DNA of 64,000 nucleotides from Ideonella sp. (lineage in GTDB: Bacteria > Pseudomonadota > Gammaproteobacteria > Burkholderiales > Burkholderiaceae_C). Each line of letters starts with the position of its first letter. Positions within the stretch are counted from its first letter, which is position 1. Positions 1 through 7,763 of the stretch are shown one piece after another. The notes beneath the pieces were generated by a model. The model worked only from the letters and a program-made list of their open reading frames with translations. It was not told where the DNA came from and made no database searches. Both the position numbers and the translations under genes were made by a program. The stretch covers positions 62,001-126,000 of the forward strand of contig JABTUC010000005.1 in assembly GCA_015075545.1 (NCBI GenBank), read 5' to 3'.

Positions 1-160
1 GCGCGCTGCGCTCGAAGAGCCGCTGCCCGAGTTCGGACTCCAGTGCGCCCACGAGCTTGGCTACCGCCGCGGTGCTCACGCCGAAGCGCCGCGCGGCCGC
101 CGAGAAGCTCGACTCTTCCGCCGCCGCAGCGAAGTAGTGCAAGGCCCGCAGCTTGTCCAT
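1..160 (-). CDS. LysR-family transcriptional regulator, N-terminus only (runs off the window)
   Basis: The reverse strand starts at an ATG at 158-160 ([17 protein letters not shown]) and stays open to the window edge, giving 53 residues. The segment is the winged helix-turn-helix of LysR regulators: [19 protein letters not shown] is the recognition region, followed by the [13 protein letters not shown] pattern. It is divergent from the Bug-type gene at 284, the classic LysR/target arrangement, so it probably controlled that gene. The effector domain lies outside the window, so no ligand can be suggested. Confidence 0.85.
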   Translation of the reverse strand, partial: MDKLRALHYFAAAAEESSFSAAARRFGVSTAAVAKLVGALESELGQRLFERSA

Positions 161-191
161 CGTTCGTCCCTCGGCTCGCCGCCAGGAGGGT

Positions 192-206
192 TCAACCGTT
201 GGTTGA
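192..206. promoter_or_regulatory. Inverted repeat in LysR/Bug divergent intergenic region
   Basis: TCAACC and GGTTGA, six-base perfect arms around a 3-base centre, lie between the divergent LysR fragment and the chimeric gene at 284. LysR proteins bind short dyads in this position, so this is a plausible operator. No footprint-type evidence is available from sequence, and the arms are short. Confidence 0.35.
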
Positions 207-283
207 CGTCGGCGGCAACGCGCGGAGTATTCCATCGCGGCCACGCGCTGCCTACAGTGAAGGCATCCACTGGGAGACCCGCC

Positions 284-1258
284 ATGAACATCCGCCGTCG
301 CACCGCACTCGTCTATGGCGCGGCCGCCTGTCTGAAGGCACCGGCGCTCGCCGCGGCCGAAGGCGGGTGGCCGAGCAGGCCCGTGCGCATCGTTGCCGGC
401 GGCGCTGCCAGCGTCACCGACATTCGCACCCGCTGGCTGGCTGAGCGATTGTCGGCCGCACTCGGGCAGCCGGTGGTGGTGGAGAACAACGCGGCGGCGG
501 GCGGCAACGTCGGCGCGGCCGAAGTGGCCCGCGCCGCGCCCGATGGCTACACGTTGCTGGCCTGGCACCAGGGTATTGCGGCGATCAGGCGCGGCTGGCG
601 TGAGCGGCACGAAGGCCAGCCGGGTTTCGATGCCTTGGCGCGCCAGCCCGAGCAGGCGGCCCAGTTTCACCGCGCGATGAACGAGCTGACGCGGCGCGTG
701 GCGGCCGATGTGCTCGATGCAGTTGACCTGAGCGCTGCACGCGGCGTCGTCGATGTCGGCGGCGGCAGCGGCGAACTGCTGGCGGCGCTCTTGGTTGCCC
801 AACCCAGCGCACGAGGCGTGCTGTTCGACCAGCAGCACGGCGTCGCGCACGGACCCGAACGCATGCGGCGCGGCGGGGTCGAGGCGCGTTGCGAGTTCGT
901 CGCCGGCAGCTTCTTCGATGCCGTGCCTGCGGGGGGCGACGTCTATCTGCTCAAGAGCGTGCTGCACAACTGGGACGATGCGCGCTGCATCGCACTGCTT
1001 GGCCGCTGCCGTGAGGCGATGGCGTCCGACGCGCGGCTGCTCGTGATCGAGCGCGTGATGGCGGCCGAGCCAAGCCCTTCGCCAGCCGATCGCGACGCGG
1101 CCCGCTCCGACCTCAACATGCTCGCCAATCTGAGCGGACGCGAGCGCACGCTGGACGAGTACCGCGCGCTACTGCATGCCACCGGCCTGCGCCTGGCGAC
1201 GGTGGCGCCCACGCACGGCCCGATGTCGGTGATCGAGGCGCGTGCGCAAGTTGATTGA
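284..1258 (+). CDS. Chimeric ORF: Bug (TctC) binding-protein N-terminus fused to O-methyltransferase C-terminus
   Basis: From the ATG at 284 (preceded by GGGAGA) the 324-residue ORF starts like a tripartite-tricarboxylate-type periplasmic binding protein: a signal-like N-terminus with Arg run, then [19 protein letters not shown] and [10 protein letters not shown]. At about residue 100-105 (near position 585) it changes abruptly to the C-terminal part of a class I SAM-dependent O-methyltransferase of the hydroxyneurosporene/plant-OMT type: [22 protein letters not shown] motif VVDVGGGSG at about residues 155-163, [11 protein letters not shown], and a C-terminal GPMSVIEAR. Bug proteins need about 300 residues and these methyltransferases need an N-terminal dimerisation domain, so neither half is complete. 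I read it as a deletion fusion, probably without the original function of either parent. Confidence 0.75.
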   Translation: MNIRRRTALVYGAAACLKAPALAAAEGGWPSRPVRIVAGGAASVTDIRTRWLAERLSAALGQPVVVENNAAAGGNVGAAEVARAAPDGYTLLAWHQGIAAIRRGWRERHEGQPGFDALARQPEQAAQFHRAMNELTRRVAADVLDAVDLSAARGVVDVGGGSGELLAALLVAQPSARGVLFDQQHGVAHGPERMRRGGVEARCEFVAGSFFDAVPAGGDVYLLKSVLHNWDDARCIALLGRCREAMASDARLLVIERVMAAEPSPSPADRDAARSDLNMLANLSGRERTLDEYRALLHATGLRLATVAPTHGPMSVIEARAQVD

Positions 1259-1267
1259 GGCACGAGC

Positions 1268-1609
1268 ATGGTCTTGAATCCGGACTGGATCGCTGCCGCG
1301 TTCACCGCCGTCAACTCGATCCGCGTCGTGTTCTACATCCCGCAGATCGTGGCCGTGGCACGAAGCGTGGATGGTGCTCGCGACTTGGCCTTGAGCACGT
1401 AGACCCTGTGGGCCTTGACCAATGGCCTGGGCGCGGCCTACGGGGCCGTCGTGGTTGGCGATACGTTGCTCGCCATCCCGTTTGCGCTCTCGGCGGTCGT
1501 CTGTTGCACGGTCATCGCACTTGCGCTCTCTAAACGAGCTGTGTTCATGCGGGCGCGCCCTCGGCATCGGTCCGAAGCACTGATGCCTTCTCGCGAAGCA
1601 CGTCGATGA
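1268..1609 (+). pseudogene. PQ-loop (SWEET-like) membrane protein, interrupted by an in-frame TAG
   Basis: Starting at the ATG at 1268, ten bases after the chimeric gene, the frame reads 44 codons (VNSIRVVFYIPQIVAVARS and on) and meets TAG at 1400-1402. The same frame then continues (TLWALTNGLGAAYGAVVVGD) to a stop at 1607-1609. The intact relative at 4341 has a tryptophan codon TGG at the TAG position, so one G-to-A change explains the stop. The rest stays open and conserved, so the lesion looks recent. The tail overlaps the 3' end of the convergent LysR gene. PQ-loop proteins are small membrane transporters or half-transporters; the substrate is unknown. Confidence 0.8.
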
Positions 1610-2510
1610 ACACATCGGCCGCCGGGCTCGCCACTCGGCCGCGCAGCCTGAACAGCATCGTCGGCGTGGCCCAGGCCGGCAGCGACACCGGCAACATGCG
1701 CAGGCTGGTGGTCTGGCGCAGGAACGGCAGCACCGTGTGCGGCACGCAGGTGACGAAATGTCCGCTGGCGAGCAGCCGCTGGCGCAGGCTGAGGGTGCTC
1801 GACTCGACGCGCCGCGCCGGCAGCGGCAGGCCCGCATCGGCAAAGGCCTGGAGCAGCGGCGAACCGGCCATCAGCTCGTTGCGCGAGAGGATCCAGCGCT
1901 CGCCTTGCAGCGCCGCCAGCGTCAGCTTGCGTCGCCCGGCCAGCGCATGCGCTTTGCCGACCACGATGTGCAGCCGCTCGCAGTACAGCGGCTCGGCCTC
2001 GATGTCGGAAGGCAAGGGCAGTGTGGCAGGGCGGGTGACCGCGAAGTCCACCAGACGCTGCGGCAGCATCTGCTCGATCAGTTCGCGCGACTGGGCAGCC
2101 TCGAAAGTGATGCGCATGTGCGGGTGGCTGTCGAGCAGGCCCTGCGCCGTCATCGCCAGGATGCCGGCCTGCTGTACGTCGCCGCCGCCCACGCGCACCT
2201 CGCCGGCCTCGGGGTCGGACAACCAGTCCAGCTCCAACAGCGCGTTGTGCAGCTCGTCGAGCATGGCTTGTGCGCGCCGGACCAGCACCTCGCCGTGAAT
2301 CGTGGGCTCGGTGCCGCGGCGGCCGCGTTCGAGCAGACGCACGCCCAGCGCGTCTTCGAGTTCGCGCATCGCTTTGGAGATGGCAGGCTGCGACAGGTGC
2401 AGCGCGCCCGCGGCTTTGCGCAGTCCACCCGCCTGCACCATGGCGAGCAAGGTCTCCAGGTCGCGCAGCCGCACGCGCCGGCGGCGCTGGGCAAGGGTCT
2501 TGTCGGTCAT
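1545..2510 (-). CDS. LysR-family transcriptional regulator
   Basis: This 321-residue protein has the usual LysR length. The DNA-binding domain is at about residues 14-75 (LRDLETLLAMVQAGGLRKAA, then HLSQPAISKAMRELEDALG and RLLERG). The remainder is the periplasmic-binding-protein-like effector domain. GVRLLERGRRGTEPT and the long hydrophobic second domain resemble regulators of aromatic catabolism such as the GbpR/CatR-like groups. It is divergent from the broken dioxygenase gene that begins about 90 bases away, so it probably activated that gene. The ATG at 2508-2510 is the natural start. Confidence 0.9.
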   Translation of the reverse strand: MTDKTLAQRRRRVRLRDLETLLAMVQAGGLRKAAGALHLSQPAISKAMRELEDALGVRLLERGRRGTEPTIHGEVLVRRAQAMLDELHNALLELDWLSDPEAGEVRVGGGDVQQAGILAMTAQGLLDSHPHMRITFEAAQSRELIEQMLPQRLVDFAVTRPATLPLPSDIEAEPLYCERLHIVVGKAHALAGRRKLTLAALQGERWILSRNELMAGSPLLQAFADAGLPLPARRVESSTLSLRQRLLASGHFVTCVPHTVLPFLRQTTSLRMLPVSLPAWATPTMLFRLRGRVASPAADVFIDVLREKASVLRTDAEGAPA

Positions 2511-2599
2511 GAGCGTCGTGTGAGGTGATCACGAACATGGATCACCCGATGGCGAAGTATCGCTTTTCGACGATCGATCGATCCACTACCTTGTCGGTC

Positions 2600-3200
2600 A
2601 TGGAGCACGCCAGCGTCCCGGGCCTCATGGACCAAGCGTCAGGTCTGCGGGGGATCACACGGCGGCGCACGCCCACGCTTCCGATGGGCCCGTACTACCC
2701 CCTGCGACCCGGGCGCCGTGCGTCGGGCTTGCTGTGGCAAAGGCGACGCACCGCCGGATGGCGCGCGGCGGCTGCGCCTGCAAGGCCGGATCGTCACCGT
2801 CGAGGGCGCGGCAGTGGTGGGTGCTCTGATCGAACTCTGGCAGGCGGACCCTGCCGGCCGATACCGCCATCCGAGCGCGCCCGAAATGGCGCTGGTGCTG
2901 CCGGGCTTCGCAGGCTGCGGCCGCGTGCGCAGCGCCAACGATGGCAGCTTTGCTTTCGACACGCTGGTCCCGGGCGGCTACGAAGAGGCTTCGACGCGGC
3001 GGGCACCGCACCTGCATCTGCAGATCAGCGGCCGATTCGACCGCCTCGTGACGCAGCTCTTCCTGCCGGGCCGCCGCGACAACGCCCGCGACCCGTGGTT
3101 TCGTGCCGCGCTCGATGCGCGCCTGCTCATCCCCACGGTACGCGCCGATGGCGCGGACCGACTGGTGCTCGAATGGACCGCGGTGTTGCGCCGCGGCTGA
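2600..3200 (+). pseudogene. Intradiol ring-cleavage dioxygenase, frameshifted
   Basis: The N-terminal part (from the ATG at 2600: RRTPTLPMGPYYPLRPG) and the C-terminal part are in different frames. They switch near 2741, where the protein should run from LLWQ into GDAPPDGARRLRLQG. The second part shows the protocatechuate/hydroxyquinol dioxygenase pattern: LIELWQADPAGRYRHP with a ligand-type Tyr, then FDTLVPGGYEEA, RAPHLHLQISG with the iron-ligand His pair, and TQLFLPGRRDN. One missing base accounts for the break. The family inserts O2 between the hydroxyls of catechol-type rings using Fe(III). A downstream start at GTG 2718 would lack the N-terminal tyrosine region. It lies divergent from a LysR gene and upstream of a Bug gene. 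Confidence 0.75.
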
Positions 3201-3212
3201 GAGGACCTTGCC

Positions 3213-4202
3213 ATGCCGGAGACCATCATGACGAACCGACGCTGCGTTCTGTTCTCACTCGCTCTGCTGGCTTCGACGCGCCAGGCGCTGGCCGAGCCGG
3301 CCATGGATGCCATGCGCTTCGTCGTCGGCTACCCGGCGGGCGGTACGCTCGACCTCATCGCCCGCAAGCTGGCCGAGAAGCTGGCGCCGCACCACGCTCG
3401 ACAGGTGCTGGTGGATAACAAGCCCGGCGCCGCCGGCCGGCTCGCGGTGGATGAGGTGCGACGCGCCACGCCTGACGGCAGCGTCGTCCTGCTGACGCCG
3501 GCATCGGTGGTGACCATGTACCCGCACGTCTATCGGCAACTCGCCTACGACCCTTTCGCCGATCTAGTGCCTGTGTCGCCGGTCTGCACTAGTGCCTTTG
3601 CGCTGGCCGTGGGCGCGCGCGTTCCGCAGAGCGTGACAACGGTCGAGGGCTTCGCTCGCTGGTGCAAGCCCAACCCGGCGGCCGCGCAGTGCGGCAACGC
3701 CGGCGCCGGCTCGATGCCGCACCTCATGGCCTTGTTGCTCGCCCGCGAATTGAAGTTGGATCTCGGCCATATCCCGTATCGGGGTGGGCAGTTGGCGATG
3801 CAGGCGGCAGCTGCGGGCGAGGTGACCGCAGCATTGGCCACCGAAGCGGCAGCGCGTGCCCTCGATCAAAGCGGACGCCTGCGGGTGCTGGCGACCAGCG
3901 GGCGCGAGCGTTCGCCGTTCTTCCCTTCGGTGCCTACGTTCGCGGGACAGGGTCTCGCCGCGTTGACGGTGAGCGAGTGGTTCGGCGTACTCGCGCCGGC
4001 GCGGACGCCGACGGCGACCGTGGAATCCACCGCGCGCGTGCTGCACGCTGCACTTCAAGATGGCCAAGTGCAAGAGACCTGGGCTCAGGCGGGCCTGCTT
4101 CCGGCGTCGAGCAGCCCGGCGCAGTTGGCGGCGACGATGCGCCAGGAGCACGCGTTCTGGGGCTCGCTGGTGAAGGCGACAGGATTTACGCCGGAAACAT
4201 GA
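3213..4202 (+). CDS. Bug-family (TctC) tripartite tricarboxylate transporter substrate-binding protein
   Basis: This 329-residue protein has a Sec signal (RRCVLFSLALLASTRQALA) and the diagnostic Bug motifs: MRFVVGYPAGGTLDLIARKLAEKL, VLVDNKPGAAGRLAVDEV, GSVVLLTPASVV, YPHVYRQLAYDPFADLVPV and GAGSMPHLMALLLAREL. These periplasmic proteins capture carboxylates for TctAB-type carriers or act as sensors. No tctA/tctB is nearby, which is common for the hugely expanded Bug family in Burkholderiales. Two starts are possible, ATG 3213 (GAGG eight bases upstream) and ATG 3228 (GGAG upstream); the signal peptide fits both. It sits 13 bases after the broken dioxygenase, suggesting the ligand was an aromatic acid or its product. 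Confidence 0.88.
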   Translation: MPETIMTNRRCVLFSLALLASTRQALAEPAMDAMRFVVGYPAGGTLDLIARKLAEKLAPHHARQVLVDNKPGAAGRLAVDEVRRATPDGSVVLLTPASVVTMYPHVYRQLAYDPFADLVPVSPVCTSAFALAVGARVPQSVTTVEGFARWCKPNPAAAQCGNAGAGSMPHLMALLLARELKLDLGHIPYRGGQLAMQAAAAGEVTAALATEAAARALDQSGRLRVLATSGRERSPFFPSVPTFAGQGLAALTVSEWFGVLAPARTPTATVESTARVLHAALQDGQVQETWAQAGLLPASSSPAQLAATMRQEHAFWGSLVKATGFTPET

Positions 4203-4258
4203 CGCTTCGCTTCAGCCTACGCGGCCAGTCGACGCCGAATGCCGGGATGCGATGGACC

Positions 4259-4318
4259 GCGTTGACGCCCACCCGCGGTGCGATGTCGGTGATCGAGGCG
4301 CGTGTGGACAGTCGCTGA
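4259..4318 (+). pseudogene. Remnant of O-methyltransferase 3' end
   Basis: In one forward frame this stretch ends LTPTRGAMSVIEARVDSR and stop. It matches the last residues of the chimeric gene ([18 protein letters not shown]), and 17 of its bases around GATGTCGGTGATCGAGG are identical. No methyltransferase precedes it; the intact Bug gene ends just 56 bases upstream. It is therefore the tail of a second copy of the methyltransferase, of which only the 3' end survives next to the PQ-loop gene. Confidence 0.7.
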
Positions 4319-4340
4319 GTTCCGCCACGCAGGCAATAGC

Positions 4341-5165
4341 ATGAGCGCCTTTCTCGACCCGCACTGGATCACCACCGCATTCGCCGCGGTCAACTCGATC
4401 CGCGTCGTGTTTTACCTGCCGCAGATCGTCGCGGTGGCGCGCAGCGTGGATGGCGCGCGCGACATCGCGCTCTCCACCTGGGCCATGTGGGCGCTGACCA
4501 ATGGACTGGGCACGGCCTACGGCATGGTCGTGGTCGGCGACACGTTGCTCGCCGTGTCGTTCGCACTGTCGATGCTGGCTTGCTGCGCGGTGATCGTGCT
4601 GGCGCTCGCCAAGCGCATGGCCGCTCATGCGAGGGCGGCGGCGCGAATCGAGCGCAGCAGCGCCGTTCGCGCGCGCGCCGATGGACTCTGCGGTAGGGAG
4701 CCCGGCATCGCATCGACCCATCGTCAGGCAGAGACACCGATGCGCGCTGCAATCTTTCTCTGCACGGCGACCCTTGCGGTCGTACTCGCGGCAGCGTTCT
4801 GGGTCCGGGCGCTCGACGACCCAAGCTACGTCGACCCGGGCACCGTGGCCAGCGCCGCCAAGCCGCCGCCGCTGCTAGGCGCCGACGGCACGCCGCAGCC
4901 CGCGGTGCCCGGCACGGTACCTGCCGACCCGAGCGAGCGCACGCAGGCCGCGCTCTACGCCACGCGGGTGCAGGCCGAGGCGCTCGAGAGCGCACTCGAC
5001 GGCGCGGTGGTCTGGGTCGAGGTCGACTGCTGCGACGCGCAGTTCTTGTCGGTGGCGATCGAGCGGGTCGATGCCCAGGGCACGGACCGCCACCTCGCGC
5101 TGGACGCGCCCGTGTTCGTGAGCGGCAAGAACCTGCGGCGCGCGGCACTGGTGCCGACCGTCTGA
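4341..5165 (+). CDS. PQ-loop membrane protein with a long C-terminal extension (possible two-gene fusion)
   Basis: Residues 1-95 are a small SWEET/PQ-loop-like membrane protein: three hydrophobic helices, RVVFYLPQIVAVARS with the PQ pair, and LSTWAMWALTNGLGTAYG. It is the intact counterpart of the interrupted gene at 1268. Without a stop the frame continues through a polar linker. Then, from an internal ATG at 4740 (MRAAIFLCTATLAVVLAAAF), comes a signal-anchor-like helix and a 140-residue unrecognised periplasmic-looking domain with a Cys-Cys pair (VEVDCCDAQFL). Either the two genes have fused by stop loss, or 4740-5165 is a separate gene whose start lies in the upstream frame. I recognise no function for the second half. 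Confidence 0.65.
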   Translation: MSAFLDPHWITTAFAAVNSIRVVFYLPQIVAVARSVDGARDIALSTWAMWALTNGLGTAYGMVVVGDTLLAVSFALSMLACCAVIVLALAKRMAAHARAAARIERSSAVRARADGLCGREPGIASTHRQAETPMRAAIFLCTATLAVVLAAAFWVRALDDPSYVDPGTVASAAKPPPLLGADGTPQPAVPGTVPADPSERTQAALYATRVQAEALESALDGAVVWVEVDCCDAQFLSVAIERVDAQGTDRHLALDAPVFVSGKNLRRAALVPTV

Positions 5166-5237
5166 CCGACAACGGCTACCTGTACGTCTTTCTGGTCAGG
5201 CGTTAGCTAGCCGGAGGCCTGCTGGATCGCGGGCTGA

Positions 5238-5570
5238 CTATTCCACCGCAAGGCGAACCGGCTTTCCAACGCGGCTCAGCATCTCGACCAGCGTATCGAT
5301 CGTGAACTTCGAGGTCTTCTGGTTCACGACATCGGAGACGCGAGGACGCGACACCATCAGGATTTGGGCGGCGTCAGCCTGGCGCAACTGATGCTCGGCG
5401 ATCCAGTTCGACAGCTCGGCCATGAGCTGCTGCTTGAGCAGCCGCGTGTCGTTGATCTGCTTGCGCGAAGCGGCATGCAGCTTCTTCGCCTCCGCCGCCG
5501 AGAAGCCCAGTTCGAGGAAGACGTTCGCGCCCGGCTTGGTGACGTGGCGGACTTCGGTGTCGATGGTCAT
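5238..5570 (-). CDS. HTH antitoxin of a HigBA-type toxin-antitoxin pair
   Basis: This 110-residue protein has an XRE/HigA-like helix-turn-helix in its second half: LRQADAAQILMVSRPRVSDVV followed by FTIDTLVEMLSRVGKPVRLAV, a pattern shared by antitoxins placed after Gp49/HigB-like toxins. The N-terminal part (GFSAAEAKKLHAASRKQIND) is helical. It overlaps the upstream toxin gene by ATGA at 5567-5570, so translation is coupled, with the toxin first as in higBA operons. It should bind both the toxin and the palindrome at 5922-5939. Confidence 0.85.
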   Translation of the reverse strand: MTIDTEVRHVTKPGANVFLELGFSAAEAKKLHAASRKQINDTRLLKQQLMAELSNWIAEHQLRQADAAQILMVSRPRVSDVVNQKTSKFTIDTLVEMLSRVGKPVRLAVE

Positions 5571-5920
5571 CGCTTGCCCCTTCTCGCGTTCACCACGGCG
5601 CGGTAGCGCGTCGCGGCGATGTCCTTGTCCTGCTTCGACGTGGCCTGCGTCTTCTTCTGGAAGCAGTGCAGGACGTAGACCGCTTCCTCGAACTTGGCGA
5701 CGTACATCACGCGGAAGATGCCCTTGGCATCGCTGATTCGCACCTCGCGCGTGCCGGCGCCGACCTCGTCGAACGGCTTCCAGTCTGTCGGGTCGAGTCC
5801 GGCCTGCACCCTGCTGAGTTGGAAACCCGCCTCGCGCCGAGGCTGCTTCGGAAACGCCAGCAGGTCGGTGTACGACGAGCCCACCCAACGAATCTCCTTG
5901 TCGTCCGTCGCCGAAGCCAT
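5567..5920 (-). CDS. RelE/HigB-type (phage Gp49-like) toxin
   Basis: The 117-residue protein carries the Gp49/HigB-like core: WVGSSYTDLLAFPKQPRREA, REVRISDAKGIFRVMYVAKF and the C-terminal VYVLHCFQKKTQATSKQDKD, the FxKKtxxT signature of this group. Homologues are ribosome-dependent mRNA interferases. The gene is first in a two-gene operon with its antitoxin and starts two bases from an inverted repeat that is the likely autoregulatory operator. It lies at the edge of the mobile-element remnant, the usual place for stabilisation modules. Confidence 0.87.
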   Translation of the reverse strand: MASATDDKEIRWVGSSYTDLLAFPKQPRREAGFQLSRVQAGLDPTDWKPFDEVGAGTREVRISDAKGIFRVMYVAKFEEAVYVLHCFQKKTQATSKQDKDIAATRYRAVVNARRGKR

Positions 5921-5921
5921 G

Positions 5922-5939
5922 TGTATAAGATTTTATACA
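5922..5939. promoter_or_regulatory. Operator of the HigBA-type module
   Basis: TGTATAA-GATT-TTATACA: perfect seven-base arms, strikingly A+T-rich in this G+C-rich region. It ends two bases upstream of the toxin start codon (read on the reverse strand). Its position and symmetry match the autorepression sites of HTH-antitoxin operons. The TATAA half may also supply the -10 element. Confidence 0.7.
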
Positions 5940-6154
5940 GCTTGAGTCGGTGGCGCAACCGCAACTCCCGTCGAAGTAAGCGAGCCGTCGCTGCGGCTCG
6001 GGCACGGCGGACGAGGTTGCAACGATGCGTGACGTGATGGCGCGCCTCTCGGGAAGACCTGGCATCGGGCGGAACGGCACGGCACTTCGAGGAACCGGAT
6101 GCCCGGTGTCGGCGGGTTCTTCCGCGATCGGCATGAGAGCGGCACGATCGCCCG

Positions 6155-7090
6155 ATGCGCCTGCTGCCGTGGGGAAGATCCAAGGTCGATCAGCTCGAGC
6201 TTCTCGACGCGGATCCCGCGCAGCCGTGCGAGCTTGGTTATGGCACGAAGCAGGCTCCCGCGCGACAAGCTGCACCCATGCGCTCGCCGAAGCGCTCGAT
6301 CGAGGATGAAGCCGGCGCCGGGCGCGCCCTGCTCGTGCCGCTCGATCGGCTGATCGAGGACCCGAACAACCCGCGCACCGAGTTTCCGGAAGCGGAGATC
6401 GACGAGCTGGCCGACAGCATGCGCGAGCACGGCATCCTGCAGCCGCTCGTCGTCTCGCCGGCCAACGCAACCGGACGCCACCGCATCCTTCACGGCGCCA
6501 AGCGCAGTCGCGCCGCGCGGCTTGCTGGGCTGAGCCAAGTCCCGGTCGTCGTGAGCGACGCGCCGCCCGATCCCTACGCGCAGGCCGCCGAGAACCAGAA
6601 GCGGCACGGTCTCACGCCGATGGACTTGGCGCGACTCATTCGTCGGCAGGCCGACGCCGGCGATTCGAACGCGACGATCGCCAAGCTCCTTGGCATCGAC
6701 CAGACGACGATCGCGCATCACCTTGCCTTGCTAGACCTGCCGCGCGAACTGAGCGACGCCATGCAGTCCGGGCGCTGCACGTCGCCGCGCACGCTCTTCG
6801 AGCTGAAGAAGCTGCACGAGGAGCAGCCCGAGCAGGTGAAGGCGCTTCTCGACGGCGCCCACCAGATCACCCGCGGTGCGGTCAACGCGGTTCGTTCCAG
6901 GGTCACGGCACCCCGGCGGGAGCTTCGACAAGCCGAGCCACAAGCGGCTCGCCTTGCACGGGCCGAGGCCGCCTGCGCGCGCCTGGAAGCTGCGCTCGAC
7001 CAGGTCGCCTCTGCCGATCCTCGTGTCGCGGACACCGACCTTCAAGCGCTGAAGCAGCGGGTCGCAAACCTCGGCAGTCGACTGCCCTGA
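6155..7090 (+). CDS. ParB/RepB/Spo0J-family partition protein of a mobile element
   Basis: From the ATG at 6155 this is 311 residues. The ParB/sulfiredoxin fold starts at about residue 58 (LLVPLDRLIEDPNNPRTEF), followed by IDELADSMREHGILQPLVV, the GRHRILHGAKRSRAARLAG motif (the counterpart of ParB Box II), then a KorB-like helix-turn-helix (NATIAKLLGIDQTTIAHHLA). The last 60 residues are Arg/Ala-rich and probably coiled coil. An alternative start at 6278 removes a poorly conserved leader and may be the real one. No parA is visible; orphan ParB proteins are common on conjugative and mobilizable elements, and this one lies directly ahead of the mobilization genes. Confidence 0.82.
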   Translation: MRLLPWGRSKVDQLELLDADPAQPCELGYGTKQAPARQAAPMRSPKRSIEDEAGAGRALLVPLDRLIEDPNNPRTEFPEAEIDELADSMREHGILQPLVVSPANATGRHRILHGAKRSRAARLAGLSQVPVVVSDAPPDPYAQAAENQKRHGLTPMDLARLIRRQADAGDSNATIAKLLGIDQTTIAHHLALLDLPRELSDAMQSGRCTSPRTLFELKKLHEEQPEQVKALLDGAHQITRGAVNAVRSRVTAPRRELRQAEPQAARLARAEAACARLEAALDQVASADPRVADTDLQALKQRVANLGSRLP

Positions 7091-7111
7091 GGGGTCGGAC
7101 AGTCCGACCCC
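7091..7111. repeat. Perfect 10-bp-arm palindrome right after the parB stop
   Basis: GGGGTCGGAC, one A, then GTCCGACCCC, beginning on the base after the TGA of the ParB gene. It could be a terminator stem (no T-run follows), a ParB-binding centromere-like site, or part of a transfer origin. The placement next to parB favours a partition or autoregulatory site. Confidence 0.55.
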
Positions 7112-7168
7112 CCGCCGTTCAGACGCAGCCTCGATCGAGAGTGGAGATGGAGAAGCCTCGAGAAGGAT

Positions 7169-7210
7169 GGATGGCAGGAAAGGCTGCACGCCGGTGAATG
7201 GATGCCATCC
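7169..7210. other. Candidate oriT inverted repeat ahead of the mobilization genes
   Basis: GGATGGCA (7169-7176) and TGCCATCC (7203-7210) are perfect eight-base arms spaced 26 bases apart, ending 22 bases before the MobC-like start codon. Relaxases of the MOBP type recognise an inverted repeat next to nic, normally just upstream of their accessory and relaxase genes, as here. No nic consensus was recognised, so this is a positional inference. Confidence 0.35.
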
Positions 7211-7232
7211 CTCCCGCGCCGCGAGGTTCGGC

Positions 7233-7763
7233 ATGACGAGCGCATCGCGTGACCGCGTGACGATCGACCTGCGCGGCATCGGCCCATCGGTGCGCGCCGC
7301 TGCCAGCGCGCGGCGCATGTGTGTCGCGGCCTACGCACGCCTGGCACTCGCCGAGGCCTCAGATCAGCCGGTTGCCGCGCTGCCGCCGGCCGCACCGATC
7401 GAACGAGCTGACGCCGTGATGAAGGTGACGCTTCGGCTGGACCCGCTCGACGCCGAGTTGCTGCTGCTTGGCGCGGCACACGTTGGGCTGTCGTATGGCG
7501 CCTTCGTCGCACGGCTGCTGCGGGGCATGCCGCTGCCAGCGCCCCTGGCCGAACGGGTCAAGGACCGCGAGGCACTGATCGTGTCGAGCGACCACCTGGC
7601 GACGCTGAGCGCTGACCTGGCGAGTCTGATCAGGATGCTGAAGCGGGGCGACGGCGAGGGCGCAGCGGGCTACCGCGCGTCAGCCGAGTCGCTGGTTGAC
7701 GACGTGCGCCGCCACCTCGAGTTGGCTTCTCGCGTGGTCGCCCGAAACGGAGGCGAGAGATGA
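7233..7763 (+). CDS. MobC-like relaxosome accessory protein
   Basis: The start at ATG 7233 follows GCGAGG by about seven bases and gives 176 residues. The N-terminal and central parts each read like a ribbon-helix-helix/MobC unit (VTIDLRGIGPSVRAAASARR and VMKVTLRLDPLDAELLLLGA, then GLSYGAFVARLLRG). The C-terminus is helical and charged. MobC proteins bind oriT and help the relaxase melt it. The stop overlaps the relaxase start (ATGA at 7760-7763), the arrangement expected of mobC-relaxase pairs. The family assignment rests on pattern and context. Confidence 0.65.
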   Translation: MTSASRDRVTIDLRGIGPSVRAAASARRMCVAAYARLALAEASDQPVAALPPAAPIERADAVMKVTLRLDPLDAELLLLGAAHVGLSYGAFVARLLRGMPLPAPLAERVKDREALIVSSDHLATLSADLASLIRMLKRGDGEGAAGYRASAESLVDDVRRHLELASRVVARNGGER

